The notes under the pieces are model-generated. The model searched no databases, was not told the DNA's origin, and worked only from the letters and a program-made list of their open reading frames with translations. Position numbers and translations under genes: made by a program. 52,404 nt of DNA from Staphylococcus petrasii (GTDB taxonomy: Bacteria; Bacillota; Bacilli; Staphylococcales; Staphylococcaceae). Of this stretch, positions 33,256 through 44,128 are shown piece by piece. Position 1 is the stretch's first letter; each line of letters opens with the position of its first letter. The stretch covers positions 1-52,404 of the forward strand of contig NZ_PPRC01000007.1 of NCBI RefSeq assembly GCF_002902565.1. The letters are read 5' to 3'.

Positions 33256-35223
33256 ATGAACCGTCAATCCACTAAAAAGGCATTAATGATACCTTACATT
33301 TTAATGGTACTTACTGCGATAGCACTTGTTGTCGTGTGGTTTATTTTTAAGCCATTAGTCGCAACGATTGCTGCTGCTATTTTAGTCGTGATGATTATTA
33401 TTAGCATCGTCTTAGTAAGACAAGCCTTATTAAAAATGGATAATTATGTGGATAATTTGAGTGGTCATGTGTCGGCAGGGAGCAATAAAGCAATTAAACG
33501 CTTGCCGATTGGTTTGGTTGTGCTTGATGAGGACGATCATATTGAATGGATTAACCAATACATGTCTGAACACTTAGAAACGAATGTCATCTCAGAACCA
33601 GTCAATGAAGTGTTTCCTAATATTTTAAAGCAACTTGAAAAGGTTCAAGAAATTGAAATCGAACATGGACAATATCATTATCATGTACGTCATTCTGAAG
33701 AAGAGAATTGTTTATACTTCTTTGATATTACTGAACAAGTACATACGAATGAATTGTATGAAGAATCGAAACCAATTATTGCGACCCTTTTCCTAGATAA
33801 CTACGATGAGATTACGCAAAATATGAACGATACGCAACGTTCAGAGATTAACTCAATGGTTACACGTGTAATCAGTCGTTGGGCTTCTGAATATAACATC
33901 TTTTTCAAACGTTATAATTCAGATCAATTTGTTGCTTACTTGAATCAAAAGATTTTAGCTGAAATTGAAGAATCTAACTTTGAAATCCTCAGTCAGTTAC
34001 GTGAGAAGAGTGTCGGTTACCGTGCTCAGTTAACGCTAAGTATTGGGGTAGGGGAAGGTACTGAGAACCTTATCGACCTTGGTGAACTATCTCAATCAGG
34101 TCTTGATTTAGCATTAGGCCGTGGTGGGGACCAAGTAGCCATTAAGAATATGAATGGTAACGTACGTTTCTACGGCGGTAAGACTGACCCGATGGAAAAA
34201 CGTACACGTGTAAGAGCGCGTGTTATCTCTCACGCTTTAAAAGATATTTTAACTGAAGGCGATAAAGTTATCATTATGGGACATAAACGTCCTGACTTAG
34301 ATGCGATTGGTGCCGCTATTGGTGTGTCTCGATTCGCATTAATGAATAATTTAGAAGCCTATGTTGTATTAAATGAAGAAGATATCGATCCAACATTACG
34401 TCGTGTGATGGATGAAATCGATAAGAAACCTGAGTTGAAAGAACGTTTCGTAACGTCTGATGAAGCTTGGGACATGATGACATCTAAGACAACGATAGTG
34501 GTCGTAGATACGCATAAACCTGAAATGGTTTTAGATGAAAATATTCTAAATAAAGCAAACCGTAAAGTGGTTATTGACCACCATAGACGTGGCGAAAGCT
34601 TTATTTCAAATCCATTATTGGTATATATGGAACCATACGCAAGTTCAACTGCAGAACTTGTTACAGAGTTACTTGAATATCAACCAACTGAACAACGTTT
34701 AACACGTCTAGAGTCTACAGTAATGTACGCAGGTATCATCGTAGATACACGTAACTTCACATTACGTACAGGTTCAAGAACGTTTGATGCGGCAAGTTAT
34801 TTACGTGCACATGGTGCTGATACTATCTTGACGCAACACTTCTTAAAAGACGATGTAGATACGTATATTAATCGTTCAGAACTTATCAGAACGGTTGAAG
34901 TTCAAGATAATGGTATTGCGATTGCCCATGGTTCTAACGAAAAGATTTATCATCCCGTTACAGTTGCACAAGCTGCGGATGAGTTGTTAAGTTTAGAGGG
35001 TATTGAAGCATCATATGTTGTGGCGAAACGTGAAGATAACTTAATTGGTATCTCTGCACGTTCACTAGGCTCTATCAACGTTCAATTAACGATGGAAGCA
35101 CTTGGTGGCGGTGGTCACTTAACGAATGCTGCAACACAACTTAAAGGCTTAACAATTGAAGAAGCAATCGAACGTTTACAACAAGCAATTACTGAACAAA
35201 TGAGTAGGAGTGAAGACGCATGA
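33256..35223 (+). CDS. gdpP: Cyclic-di-AMP phosphodiesterase GdpP
   Basis: A 655-residue membrane enzyme that hydrolyses cyclic-di-AMP. Order: two transmembrane helices (about 10-55), a PAS-like domain (about 80-150), a degenerate GGDEF domain ([11 protein letters not shown] near 290), and a DHH/DHHA1 phosphodiesterase with [31 protein letters not shown] and [10 protein letters not shown], all metal ligands present. It appears functional: no truncation of the kind linked to beta-lactam tolerance. It overlaps rplI by four bases (ATGA). Confidence 0.95.
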   Translation: MNRQSTKKALMIPYILMVLTAIALVVVWFIFKPLVATIAAAILVVMIIISIVLVRQALLKMDNYVDNLSGHVSAGSNKAIKRLPIGLVVLDEDDHIEWINQYMSEHLETNVISEPVNEVFPNILKQLEKVQEIEIEHGQYHYHVRHSEEENCLYFFDITEQVHTNELYEESKPIIATLFLDNYDEITQNMNDTQRSEINSMVTRVISRWASEYNIFFKRYNSDQFVAYLNQKILAEIEESNFEILSQLREKSVGYRAQLTLSIGVGEGTENLIDLGELSQSGLDLALGRGGDQVAIKNMNGNVRFYGGKTDPMEKRTRVRARVISHALKDILTEGDKVIIMGHKRPDLDAIGAAIGVSRFALMNNLEAYVVLNEEDIDPTLRRVMDEIDKKPELKERFVTSDEAWDMMTSKTTIVVVDTHKPEMVLDENILNKANRKVVIDHHRRGESFISNPLLVYMEPYASSTAELVTELLEYQPTEQRLTRLESTVMYAGIIVDTRNFTLRTGSRTFDAASYLRAHGADTILTQHFLKDDVDTYINRSELIRTVEVQDNGIAIAHGSNEKIYHPVTVAQAADELLSLEGIEASYVVAKREDNLIGISARSLGSINVQLTMEALGGGGHLTNAATQLKGLTIEEAIERLQQAITEQMSRSEDA

Positions 35224-35666
35224 AAGTAATATTTACACAAGATGTTAAAGGTAAAGGTAAAAAAGGCGAAGTTAAAGATGTACCAGTAGGTTACGCTAAT
35301 AACTTCTTATTAAAAAATAACTATGCTGTTGAGGCAACTCCAGGTAATTTAAAACAATTGGAACAACAAAATAAACGTGCTGAAGCGGATAGACAACAAG
35401 AGATTGATGATGCTAAAGCATTGAAAGCTAAATTAGAAGATATTGAAGTTGAAGTAAGTGCGAAAACAGGTGAAGGTGGCAAGTTGTTTGGTTCTGTAAG
35501 TACTAAGCAAATTGCTGAGGCACTTAAAGCTCAACATGATATTAAGATTGATAAACGTAAAATGGATTTACCTCAAGGTATCCATGCGTTAGGTTACACA
35601 AATGTTCCTGTAAAATTAGATAAAGAGGTTGAAGGAACTATTCGTGTTCATACAGTAGAGAAATAA
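35220..35666 (+). CDS. rplI: 50S ribosomal protein L9
   Basis: A 148-residue protein with the L9 pattern: an N-terminal domain [20 protein letters not shown] with VGYANNFL, a long charged connecting helix and a C-terminal domain ending in RVHTVEK. It starts on the ATGA that ends gdpP, so translation is coupled. A small TTTCC/GGAAA hairpin and then a 175-bp palindrome follow its stop and may end or stabilise the transcript. Confidence 0.96.
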   Translation: MKVIFTQDVKGKGKKGEVKDVPVGYANNFLLKNNYAVEATPGNLKQLEQQNKRAEADRQQEIDDAKALKAKLEDIEVEVSAKTGEGGKLFGSVSTKQIAEALKAQHDIKIDKRKMDLPQGIHALGYTNVPVKLDKEVEGTIRVHTVEK

Positions 35667-35685
35667 TTTTCCTTTCCTAGCGGAA

Positions 35686-35860
35686 AGAAATTTTGTTGGT
35701 TGGCTTTTTAACTGCGCTTAAGTTGAGACGCTTTCCCAGGGTACAGTTTCAGCCAGAATTACCTCACAGATAAATCTGTGGGTAATTCTAAGGTCTTCAA
35801 CTTGTACTGTTCCCTCGGGAGTCGCTCAACTACGCTTTGTTAGCCAACCACAAAATTTCT
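35686..35860. repeat. Long imperfect palindrome after rplI
   Basis: The two halves of this 175-bp stretch are near reverse complements over about 85 bp each, from AGAAATTTTG at the left end to CAAAATTTCT at the right, with a hairpin tip near 35770 (CACAGAT/ATCTGTG). It shares AGTTGAGA-type arms and CTCAACTACG (35825-35834) with the palindrome at 44990-45126. Confidence 0.85.
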
Positions 35861-36018
35861 CTTTTTCTAAAAAAGAATTTGGTACTTTAATATTAGTTAA
35901 ATTATTTAAATTATAGTCTATAGAAATAGAGTTATTATCTAACTTAAAAGATTAAAATAAGTTTTTAAATTTAATTTTTAATTATAATAAATTGGGAAGG
36001 TAAGTAACTCAAACAAAT

Positions 36019-36150
36019 AATTCTAAGATAGATAACGCAGCGTAGTTGTGAGACTCCTAGTGGAAAAGAAAGAGTCTCAAGACTACAGGCTTGAGCCTTT
36101 CCCACAGGAAAGCGAAACAACTTAAGCAAGTGACTATCTATCTTAGAATT
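36019..36150. repeat. Long imperfect palindrome before dnaB
   Basis: AATTCTAAGATAGATA (36019-36034) pairs perfectly with the right end (36135-36150). The tip CTCAAG...CTTGAG region 36076-36103 is an exact 28-bp inverse match to 26527-26554, and 36021-36037 matches the gyrA-side palindrome at 26684-26700. Confidence 0.85.
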
Positions 36151-36222
36151 AAAATTTAATTGAACAATGTTGCACTGTGTTTAGGAAATTTAAGATGGAT
36201 TGATTTAGAGGTGTGATGATTG

Positions 36223-37623
36223 ATGGATAATATGTATGATCAAAAACAAATGCCCCATAATAATGAAGCTGAACAATCTGTCTTAGGTGCAATTATTTTA
36301 GATCCACAATTAATTGGAACGACTCAGGAGGCCCTACTTCCTGAGTCATTTTATCGAGGCGCCCACCAACATATCTTCAGAGCAATGATGAACTTGAATG
36401 AAGATAGTAGCGAAATTGATGTTGTTACGTTAATGGACCAATTAACGAAAGAAGGTACATTAAGTGAAGCTGGTGGTCCTCAATATTTAGCGGAACTCTC
36501 TAATAATGTACCGACGACACGAAACATTCAGTATTATACAAATATCGTTGCTAATTTAGCGTTAAAACGTAGATTAATTCAAACGGCGGATAGTATCGCC
36601 AATGATGGTTATAATAACGAGCTTGAATTAGACGCGGTTTTAAGTGATGCAGAGCGACGTATACTTGAGTTATCTGCTAACCGTCAAAGTGATGGTTTCA
36701 AAGACATTAGAGATGTTCTAGGACAAGTATATGAAACGGCAGAGGAACTTGACCAAAACAGTGGTCAAACGCCTGGTATTCCTACAGGATACCGTGATTT
36801 AGACCAAATGACGGCAGGGTTTAACCGTAATGATTTAATTATTTTAGCGGCGCGTCCTTCGGTAGGTAAGACTGCCTTCGCTCTTAATATTGCGCAAAAG
36901 GTAGCGACGCATGAGGATAACTACACTGTAGGTATCTTCTCGCTTGAGATGGGTGCGGACCAATTAGCTACACGTATGATTTGTAGTTCTGGGAATGTAG
37001 ATTCTAACCGTTTAAGAACAGGTACGATGACGGAAGAAGACTGGAATCGTTTTACTATTGCGGTTGGTAAGTTATCTCGTACAAAGATATTTATTGATGA
37101 TACACCAGGTATTCGAATTACAGATTTACGTTCTAAATGTCGTCGTTTAAAACAAGAGCATGGCTTAGATATGATTGTGATTGACTATTTACAATTGATT
37201 CAAGGTAGTGGGTCACGTTTTTCAGATAACCGTCAACAAGAGGTTTCGGAAATTTCACGTACGTTAAAAGCGATTGCTCGTGAATTAGAATGTCCGGTTA
37301 TTGCCTTAAGTCAGTTATCTCGTGGTGTAGAACAACGTCAGGATAAACGTCCGATGATGAGTGATATACGTGAATCTGGGTCTATCGAGCAAGATGCGGA
37401 TATTGTAGCGTTCTTATACCGTGACGATTATTATAATCGTGGTGAAGGCGAGGATGACGATGATAGTACAAATTTTGAACCGCAATCTAATGATGATAAC
37501 GGGGAAATTGAAATTATCATTGCTAAGCAACGTAACGGCCCAACTGGAACGGTTAAGCTACACTTTATGAAACAATATAATAAATTTACAGATATTGATT
37601 ATGCTCATGCTGAGATGACATAA
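36223..37623 (+). CDS. dnaB: Replicative DNA helicase (DnaB family, staphylococcal DnaC)
   Basis: A 466-residue hexameric helicase that opens the replication fork. The N-terminal domain includes PHNNEAEQSVLG; the RecA-like core has Walker A ARPSVGKTAFALN (about 208-220), Walker B IVIDYLQLI and LSQLSRGVEQR. The C-terminal acidic loop EGEDDDD is usual in staphylococci. ATG 36223 has AGAGGTG 9 nt upstream; the TTG one codon earlier is not needed. It is separated from rplI by 550 bp of palindromic sequence. In staphylococcal literature it is called dnaC. Confidence 0.96.
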   Translation: MDNMYDQKQMPHNNEAEQSVLGAIILDPQLIGTTQEALLPESFYRGAHQHIFRAMMNLNEDSSEIDVVTLMDQLTKEGTLSEAGGPQYLAELSNNVPTTRNIQYYTNIVANLALKRRLIQTADSIANDGYNNELELDAVLSDAERRILELSANRQSDGFKDIRDVLGQVYETAEELDQNSGQTPGIPTGYRDLDQMTAGFNRNDLIILAARPSVGKTAFALNIAQKVATHEDNYTVGIFSLEMGADQLATRMICSSGNVDSNRLRTGTMTEEDWNRFTIAVGKLSRTKIFIDDTPGIRITDLRSKCRRLKQEHGLDMIVIDYLQLIQGSGSRFSDNRQQEVSEISRTLKAIARELECPVIALSQLSRGVEQRQDKRPMMSDIRESGSIEQDADIVAFLYRDDYYNRGEGEDDDDSTNFEPQSNDDNGEIEIIIAKQRNGPTGTVKLHFMKQYNKFTDIDYAHAEMT

Positions 37624-37642
37624 TAAATTAAAAATAAATTTT

Positions 37643-37687
37643 ACCTTACATTATTTATTGAATATAAATTAATGTACGGTTTTTATT
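37643..37687 (+). terminator. Terminator of dnaB
   Basis: ACCTTACATTA (37643-37653) pairs with TAATGTACGGT (37670-37680, one mismatch), followed by T's. The rest of the gap to purA is AT-rich without other recognisable features. Confidence 0.65.
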
Positions 37688-37910
37688 TTGTTTTGAGCTA
37701 ATCTTATTTTTTGAAGTATGTGTCTTTCATTTTGAAAAATGTGCTTTGAAATACTGAAATTAAAGGAATTTCTATGGTTTATTGATTGAATTCATTTTCA
37801 AAAAAAGAAGTGATAAGAGTAAAATTTAATGTTCGATTTTTATTTGCATTATGCGGTTCGTATTGATAGAATACTTAATGGTTAATTGAGAAAACTTTGG
37901 AGGTGCTCAC

Positions 37911-39194
37911 ATGTCATCAATCGTAGTAGTTGGGACACAATGGGGAGACGAAGGTAAAGGTAAAATTACAGATTTCTTAGCGGAACAAGCAGATGTTATT
38001 GCACGTTTTTCAGGTGGTAATAACGCAGGTCACACAATTCAATTTGGCGGAGAAACGTACAAATTGCATTTAGTGCCATCAGGTATTTTTTATAAAGATA
38101 AATTAGCAGTTATCGGTAATGGTGTAGTTGTTGATCCAGTTGCATTATTAAAAGAATTAGATGGTTTAAATGAACGTGGTGTATCTACATCAAACTTACG
38201 CATTTCAAACCGTGCGCAAGTGATTCTTCCTTATCACTTAGCACAAGATGAATACGAAGAACGTCGTCGTGGCGATAATAAAATCGGTACAACTAAAAAA
38301 GGTATCGGTCCAGCTTACGTAGATAAAGCGCAACGTATCGGTATTCGTATGGCTGATTTATTAGAAAAAGAAACATTTGAAAGACGTTTAAAAGAAAATA
38401 TTGAAATTAAAGATGCTTATTTCAAAGGTATGTTTAATGAATCATGTCCACGTTTCGATGAAATCTTTGATGAATATTATGCTGCAGGTCAACGTTTAAA
38501 AGAGTTTGTTACTGATACAGCTAAAATTTTAGACGATGCTTTTGTAGCTGAAGAAAAAGTATTATTTGAAGGTGCACAAGGTGTTATGTTAGACATCGAC
38601 CATGGTACATATCCTTTCGTAACTTCAAGTAACCCTGTTGCAGGTAACGTAACAGTTGGTACTGGCGTAGGCCCAACTTTCGTATCTAAAGTGATTGGTG
38701 TATGTAAAGCTTATACATCTCGCGTAGGTGATGGTCCATTCACTACTGAATTATTTGATGAAGATGGTCACCACATCAGAGAGGTTGGTCGTGAATACGG
38801 TACAACTACAGGTCGTCCACGTCGTGTAGGTTGGTTCGACTCAGTCGTATTACGTCACTCTCGTCGTGTAAGTGGTATTACAGACTTATCTATTAACTCT
38901 ATCGATGTACTTACAGGTTTAGATACTGTGAAGATTTGTACAGCATACGAATTAGATGGAGAAGAAATTACAGAATATCCTGCGAACCTTGATCAATTAC
39001 GTCGTTGTAAACCGATCTTTGAAGAGTTACCAGGATGGAAAGAAGATATTACAGGTTGCCGTACATTAGAAGAATTACCTGAAAATGCACGTAAATATTT
39101 AGAACGTATTTCTGAATTATGTGGCGTACGCATTTCAATCTTCTCAGTAGGTCCAGACCGCGATCAAACAAACTTATTAGAACAATTGTGGTAA
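37911..39194 (+). CDS. purA: Adenylosuccinate synthetase
   Basis: A 427-residue enzyme that joins IMP and aspartate using GTP, the first step from IMP to AMP. The P-loop WGDEGKGKI (about 10-20), the GNNAGHTI motif with the catalytic His, the [12 protein letters not shown] stretch and [11 protein letters not shown] are all present. TTGGAGGTG precedes ATG 37911. Full length. It is followed by its own palindromic sequence and a terminator, so it is a single-gene unit. Confidence 0.97.
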   Translation: MSSIVVVGTQWGDEGKGKITDFLAEQADVIARFSGGNNAGHTIQFGGETYKLHLVPSGIFYKDKLAVIGNGVVVDPVALLKELDGLNERGVSTSNLRISNRAQVILPYHLAQDEYEERRRGDNKIGTTKKGIGPAYVDKAQRIGIRMADLLEKETFERRLKENIEIKDAYFKGMFNESCPRFDEIFDEYYAAGQRLKEFVTDTAKILDDAFVAEEKVLFEGAQGVMLDIDHGTYPFVTSSNPVAGNVTVGTGVGPTFVSKVIGVCKAYTSRVGDGPFTTELFDEDGHHIREVGREYGTTTGRPRRVGWFDSVVLRHSRRVSGITDLSINSIDVLTGLDTVKICTAYELDGEEITEYPANLDQLRRCKPIFEELPGWKEDITGCRTLEELPENARKYLERISELCGVRISIFSVGPDRDQTNLLEQLW

Positions 39195-39202
39195 GAAAAA
39201 AG

Positions 39203-39323
39203 GTGCGTAGATAAGCGCTTAGAACTTGAGCAGAACTGAAAAGCGAGCAAAACTGTTTCTCAAGTTTTGACGAGTCTTTGAGAGTATCTGCCGAGAAACC
39301 TGCTTATCGAAGCCCGTCTATCA
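39203..39323. repeat. Imperfect palindrome after purA
   Basis: GATAAGC (39210-39216) pairs with GCTTATC (39302-39308), and inside it AACTTGAG (39223-39230) with CTCAAGTT (39259-39266). It is less regular than the other palindromes and may be a degraded member of the same type. Confidence 0.45.
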
Positions 39324-39373
39324 CATTGTGAATGTAAAAATGGGATTATTGTTAAAAATAATTTTTGTTTAAT

Positions 39374-39408
39374 AAGCAGGCATTGATTTTTCAATGTCTG
39401 CTTTTTTT
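39374..39408 (+). terminator. Terminator of purA
   Basis: AAGCAGGCATTGA pairs with TCAATGTCTGCTT (one mismatch), followed by seven T's. Confidence 0.85.
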
Positions 39409-39533
39409 ATTTCATTCGAGGTGTAAAAGGGTTAAAAATGAAGGATATGTAAACTTGAAACCGTTGATATTATAGGGTTTTCTAGTAAAAATTAAGATTT
39501 CTAAAAAAATATTAAAATTATGTAAAAAATGTC

Positions 39534-39563
39534 TTGTCTTTAAATTATAGGCTGTGCTATAAT
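39534..39563 (+). promoter_or_regulatory. tRNA promoter
   Basis: TTGTCT (39534-39539) and TATAAT (39558-39563) are 18 bp apart, 20 bp before tRNA-Glu. Confidence 0.7.
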
Positions 39564-39582
39564 CTATCTTGTGCTTAAGAAC

Positions 39583-39657
39583 GGCTCCTTGGTCAAGCGG
39601 TTAAGACACCGCCCTTTCACGGCGGTAACACGGGTTCGAGTCCCGTAGGAGTCACCA
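39583..39657 (+). tRNA. tRNA-Glu (UUC)
   Basis: The cloverleaf is complete: acceptor GGCTCCT with AGGAGTC, anticodon stem CCGCC/GGCGG with anticodon TTC at 39616-39618, and T-loop GGTTCGAGTCC. The CCA end is encoded (39655-39657). Confidence 0.97.
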
Positions 39658-39664
39658 TTTTGGA

Positions 39665-39737
39665 GGTCTCGTAGTGTAGCGGTTAACACGCCTGCCTGTC
39701 ACGCAGGAGATCGCGGGTTCGATTCCCGTCGAGACCG
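39665..39737 (+). tRNA. tRNA-Asp (GUC)
   Basis: Acceptor GGTCTCG pairs with CGAGACC; anticodon stem CCTGC/GCAGG with anticodon GTC at 39698-39700; T-loop GGTTCGATTCC. The discriminator is G and CCA is not encoded. It is 7 bp after tRNA-Glu in one transcript. Confidence 0.97.
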
Positions 39738-39740
39738 TAT

Positions 39741-39769
39741 TGCTTACCCAAAAGGGTAGGCATTTTTTT
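39741..39769 (+). terminator. Terminator of the tRNA operon
   Basis: TGCTTACCC (39741-39749) pairs with GGGTAGGCA (39754-39762, one G-T pair), followed by seven T's. Confidence 0.85.
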
Positions 39770-40266
39770 ATGCTTTTTTTGCTTAGTAATCCCCATTTCT
39801 TGTGGCGGTCCTCTTTATATTCCATTTTCAAAAAATAAGACTACGGGCATAGTCTAAAAGTTAAATATTCCTCAATTACGTGCAGTGCGTTACAGGTGTG
39901 TGACGATGCAACATATTCTTAATATTTCAATCAAAATTATCTTATAAACGTTGGTAGAGTGACTTCAATGGCTATCATAAATTTGTAACAATCTTCAAAT
40001 CATGCGTCACTACGACTATTGTCTTATTTCAAAGGTGTTCAACTTATTTGTAATATTAAATTAGAGTGGTACACTTGAAACTAATATTATTCTATAAATT
40101 TACTTATGAAAATAGAATTAAGTGAGTATTAATGGTAAATTATATAGTAGATTAATATGCGCGATAATCTTAATTTAACGCATCAAATCACTGTTTATTC
40201 TTTACTAATTTGCATAAATATTTCATGAAATATAGAACTACAATTTGAGAAATGAGGTTTATAGAT
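39770..40266. other. Upstream region of the wal operon
   Basis: About 500 bp without a gene. It must hold the walR promoter, but I find no convincing -35/-10 pair. ATGAGG (40252-40257) is the ribosome site of walR. I see no repeat or mobile element. Confidence 0.4.
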
Positions 40267-40968
40267 ATGGCAAGAAAAGTTGTTGTAGTTGATGATGAGA
40301 AGCCGATTGCGGATATATTGGAATTTAATTTAAAAAAAGAAGGTTATGATGTTTACTGCGCTTACGATGGTAATGATGCAGTAGATTTAATTTATGAAGA
40401 AGAACCAGATATTGTGTTATTAGATATCATGTTACCTGGACGCGACGGGATGGAAGTATGTCGTGAGGTACGTAAAAAATACGAAATGCCTATCATTATG
40501 TTAACGGCGAAAGACTCTGAAATTGATAAAGTGTTGGGTCTTGAATTAGGTGCGGATGACTATGTAACGAAACCGTTCAGCACGCGTGAATTAATTGCGC
40601 GTGTGAAAGCGAACTTACGTCGTCATTATTCACAACCTGCTCAAGAAGTGGCTAGTACTTCTAATGAAATTACAATTAAGGATATTGTCATCTATCCAGA
40701 TGCGTATTCTATTAAGAAACGTGGTGAGGATATCGAATTAACGCATCGTGAGTTCGAATTATTCCACTACTTATCTAAACATATGGGTCAAGTGATGACA
40801 CGTGAACATTTATTACAAACGGTCTGGGGTTATGATTACTTCGGCGACGTGCGTACAGTGGACGTAACGATTCGTCGTTTACGTGAGAAGATTGAAGATG
40901 ATCCATCTCATCCAGAATATATTGTGACACGTAGAGGCGTTGGATACTTCCTCCAACAACACGATTAG
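40267..40968 (+). CDS. walR: Response regulator WalR (YycF)
   Basis: A 233-residue OmpR-type regulator of cell-wall metabolism and autolysins, essential in staphylococci. The receiver domain has DDE at 9-11, phosphorylation site Asp53 (VLLDIMLPG) and the conserved Lys in TKPF; the winged helix carries [22 protein letters not shown] 40267 ([12 protein letters not shown]) is used: ATGAGG lies 9 nt upstream, and the apparent extension to 40252 contains that site. First gene of walRKHI; walK follows after 12 bp. Confidence 0.97.
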   Translation: MARKVVVVDDEKPIADILEFNLKKEGYDVYCAYDGNDAVDLIYEEEPDIVLLDIMLPGRDGMEVCREVRKKYEMPIIMLTAKDSEIDKVLGLELGADDYVTKPFSTRELIARVKANLRRHYSQPAQEVASTSNEITIKDIVIYPDAYSIKKRGEDIELTHREFELFHYLSKHMGQVMTREHLLQTVWGYDYFGDVRTVDVTIRRLREKIEDDPSHPEYIVTRRGVGYFLQQHD

Positions 40969-40980
40969 GGGTTTAGGGTT

Positions 40981-42807
40981 ATGAAGTGGCTGAAGCAGTT
41001 ACAATCCCTTCACACAAAGCTTGTTATTGTCTATGTGTTACTGATTATTATTGGAATGCAGATTATCGGTCTGTATTTTACTAATAGTTTGGAAAAAGAA
41101 TTAACGAATAACTTCATGAAGAATATTAAACAATATGCGACGCAGCTTGAAGTTAATATCGAGCGGATTTATCGAGATGATCCGTCTAACGCACAAAAAG
41201 AAGTGCAAAGTTTATTAAATGAGTATGCCAATCGTCAAGAAATCGAAGAAATTCGTTTTATTGATAAAGATCAAATTATTATGGCGACGGCGAAGTTATC
41301 GTCTCATAATTTGATTAATCAGAAGGTCAATGATAATTCGGTCCAAAAAGCTTTATCATTAGGAGAACCAAATAGCCATAATGTACTGAAGGATTATGGT
41401 AGTGGTAAAGAACGGATTTGGATTTATAATTTGCCTGTGAAAAATGGCAACGAGACGATTGGTAATATTTACATAGAATCAAATATTAATGATGTATATA
41501 ATCAGTTGAATAATATTAACCAAATCTTCATTATTGGTACGGCAATTTCCCTTTTCATAACAGTAATCCTAGGTTTCTTCATTGCGCGAACGATTACGCG
41601 GCCGATTACCGATATGCGTAACCAGACGGTCGAAATGTCGAAAGGGAATTACACGCAACGTGTGAAGATTTACGGGAATGACGAAATCGGTGAACTTGCC
41701 TTAGCATTCAACAACTTATCGAAACGTGTGCAAGAAGCCCAAGCGAATACGGAAAGTGAGAAACGTCGTCTAGACTCTGTTATCACGCACATGAGTGACG
41801 GGATTATTGCGACGGACCGACGTGGACGTGTACGTATCGTTAATGATATGGCGCTTAAAATGTTAGGCATGGCACGAGAAGATTTAATTGGTGATTACAT
41901 GTTAAATGTCTTAAATATAGAAGACGAGTTTTCTTTAGAAGAGATTCAAGAGAATAATGATAGTTTCTTACTTGATATCAACGAAGAAGAAGGTATTATT
42001 GCGCGTGTGAACTTTAGTACTATCGTTCAAGATACTGGCTTTGTGAATGGTTATATTGCCGTGCTCCACGATGTTACAGAGCAACAACAAGTTGAACGTG
42101 AGCGTCGCGAATTCGTAGCCAATGTGTCTCACGAATTACGTACGCCATTAACGTCAATGAACAGTTATATTGAAGCGTTAGAAGAAGGTGCATGGAAAGA
42201 TGATAATTTAGCACCGCAATTCTTATCAGTGACACGTGAAGAAACAGAACGTATGATTCGTTTAGTTAACGACTTACTTCAATTATCGAAAATGGATAAC
42301 GAATCTGAACAAATCACTAAAGAGATTGTCGACTTCAATATGTTTATTAATAAAATTATTAATCGACATGAAATGGCAGCGAAAGATACGATTTTTGTGC
42401 GTGAAATTCCTCAAGATACAATCTTCGCTGAAATTGATCCAGATAAGATGACGCAAGTGTTCGATAACGTTATTACTAATGCGATGAAATATTCTCGTGG
42501 TCAGAAACGCGTCGAGTTCCACGTGAAACAGAATGCATTATATAATCGTATGACGATTCGTATTAAGGATAACGGTATTGGTATCCCTATTAACAAAGTA
42601 GATAAAATCTTTGATCGTTTCTATCGTGTCGATAAAGCACGTACACGTAAAATGGGCGGTACTGGTTTAGGTCTTGCGATTTCAAAAGAGATTGTTGAAG
42701 CACATAATGGTCGTATTTGGGCAAACAGCGTTGAAGGACAAGGTACATCGATATTTATTACGCTTCCATGTGAAGTTATAGACGATGGTGGTTGGGATGA
42801 AGAGTAA
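40981..42807 (+). CDS. walK: Sensor histidine kinase WalK (YycG)
   Basis: A 608-residue membrane kinase that phosphorylates WalR. Order: transmembrane helix 1 (about 14-34), an extracellular PAS-like domain, transmembrane helix 2 (about 183-203), HAMP ([11 protein letters not shown]), a cytoplasmic PAS domain, the dimerisation/phosphoacceptor helix [16 protein letters not shown] with the phosphorylated His near 385, and ATPase boxes [23 protein letters not shown] and [10 protein letters not shown]. Length equals the usual staphylococcal protein, with no truncation. Its end overlaps walH by 11 bp. Confidence 0.97.
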   Translation: MKWLKQLQSLHTKLVIVYVLLIIIGMQIIGLYFTNSLEKELTNNFMKNIKQYATQLEVNIERIYRDDPSNAQKEVQSLLNEYANRQEIEEIRFIDKDQIIMATAKLSSHNLINQKVNDNSVQKALSLGEPNSHNVLKDYGSGKERIWIYNLPVKNGNETIGNIYIESNINDVYNQLNNINQIFIIGTAISLFITVILGFFIARTITRPITDMRNQTVEMSKGNYTQRVKIYGNDEIGELALAFNNLSKRVQEAQANTESEKRRLDSVITHMSDGIIATDRRGRVRIVNDMALKMLGMAREDLIGDYMLNVLNIEDEFSLEEIQENNDSFLLDINEEEGIIARVNFSTIVQDTGFVNGYIAVLHDVTEQQQVERERREFVANVSHELRTPLTSMNSYIEALEEGAWKDDNLAPQFLSVTREETERMIRLVNDLLQLSKMDNESEQITKEIVDFNMFINKIINRHEMAAKDTIFVREIPQDTIFAEIDPDKMTQVFDNVITNAMKYSRGQKRVEFHVKQNALYNRMTIRIKDNGIGIPINKVDKIFDRFYRVDKARTRKMGGTGLGLAISKEIVEAHNGRIWANSVEGQGTSIFITLPCEVIDDGGWDEE

Positions 42808-44128
42808 GGAGTACATTAAATCTATTATTCTTATTTTATTAGTCATGATGAGTATTGTCTTAACGTACATGGTGTGGAACTTCACGCCAGATTTAACGAA
42901 TATCGATAGTGCAGAGAATAAAAAGAGTAATGTGAAATCGATTGGTAAACCAATGGCAGCGCATATTGATAATGTGATTGCGCCGTATCAAATGGTTGAA
43001 GTGAAAGACGATAAAGTAAAAGGCATGGCGCCGTCACGTGCGCAATTATCACAAGTGACAGAAGCTTTAAAGAATCATGAAGTAAGTAAAATTGAGCATT
43101 TACAGCGTGATTATAACTTAACGCTTCCTACGTTAAATACACGTTTTACTGTATTAGATTTTACTTATGACATGCCTTTAACTACATATTTAGGCCAAGT
43201 CTTAAATACGTCGGCGAAAGTGCCTAAAGACTTTAATTTTAATCGTTTATTAGTAGATGAGAATCCAAAGGGTAATTTAGAGCTATATGCGATAAGTAAA
43301 GACCGACATCAAGTCATGAAAGTGACGATGAATGCGAAAGCAGCGAATTTTGCTAAAACGATGGATCAATTGAGTAAGGATATGCAGAAATATTCTGAGA
43401 TCATTACGAATAAAGATACCATCGATAAAGCGACGCATGTCTTTGCGCCAAGTCAGCCTAAACATATGCGTTCTTATCGTATGGTGTATGACACAATTCC
43501 TGTAGAAACGATGAATTCAATTCTATTTGATGATTCTGTTATTATTCGAAGCGGGAAAAGTGGCGCTACGACCTACAACAACAATACAGGTGTAGCAAAC
43601 TATAATGACGATAGTAAAAAATATCATTATAAGAACTTGTCTGAAGATGAATCAAGTTCGAGTGATATGGATACGACAATTCCAAGTACCTTTGAATATA
43701 TTAATGGGCATGGTGGCTTCTTTAACGATGATTTCCGTCTATTTAGTACGGATAATTCATCAGGTGAACTGACGTATCAGTTATTCCTTAATGGACATCC
43801 AACGTTCAATGATCAGAAATTGAATGAGATTGAAGTCACATGGGGAGAGAAAGGTATTTATGATTATAAACGTGCGTTACTGCGTTCTAGTGTGCCTTTA
43901 GAAGGTGAAAGTAAGTCATTAGATAGCGCAGAAACGGTGCGTTCGGCTTTAGCTAACAATCATGATATTGATTTCCAAAAAGTAACGAATATGACGGTCG
44001 GCTATCGTGAAGATGATCAACCTTCGAAAGATGATATTGAAGTGCAACGTAATAGTGAGTTTATTCCAACGTGGTATGTTGAATACGATGGCGATTGGTA
44101 TGCATATGAGGATGGGAGGCTTGAATAA
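42797..44128 (+). CDS. walH: WalK regulatory membrane protein WalH (YycH)
   Basis: A 443-residue protein with one N-terminal transmembrane helix ([19 protein letters not shown]) and a large outside domain. With WalI it contacts WalK and tunes its activity. ATG 42797 (MKSKEYIKS) fits the family start best; the ATG at 42785 would add four residues without a better ribosome site. It overlaps walK and ends directly before the walI ATG, so expression is tightly coupled. Confidence 0.92.
   Translation: MKSKEYIKSIILILLVMMSIVLTYMVWNFTPDLTNIDSAENKKSNVKSIGKPMAAHIDNVIAPYQMVEVKDDKVKGMAPSRAQLSQVTEALKNHEVSKIEHLQRDYNLTLPTLNTRFTVLDFTYDMPLTTYLGQVLNTSAKVPKDFNFNRLLVDENPKGNLELYAISKDRHQVMKVTMNAKAANFAKTMDQLSKDMQKYSEIITNKDTIDKATHVFAPSQPKHMRSYRMVYDTIPVETMNSILFDDSVIIRSGKSGATTYNNNTGVANYNDDSKKYHYKNLSEDESSSSDMDTTIPSTFEYINGHGGFFNDDFRLFSTDNSSGELTYQLFLNGHPTFNDQKLNEIEVTWGEKGIYDYKRALLRSSVPLEGESKSLDSAETVRSALANNHDIDFQKVTNMTVGYREDDQPSKDDIEVQRNSEFIPTWYVEYDGDWYAYEDGRLE

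Noticed and set aside
39583..39737. Phage or island insertion at the tRNA genes
   Set aside because: No integrase and no repeat of a tRNA end is present nearby.
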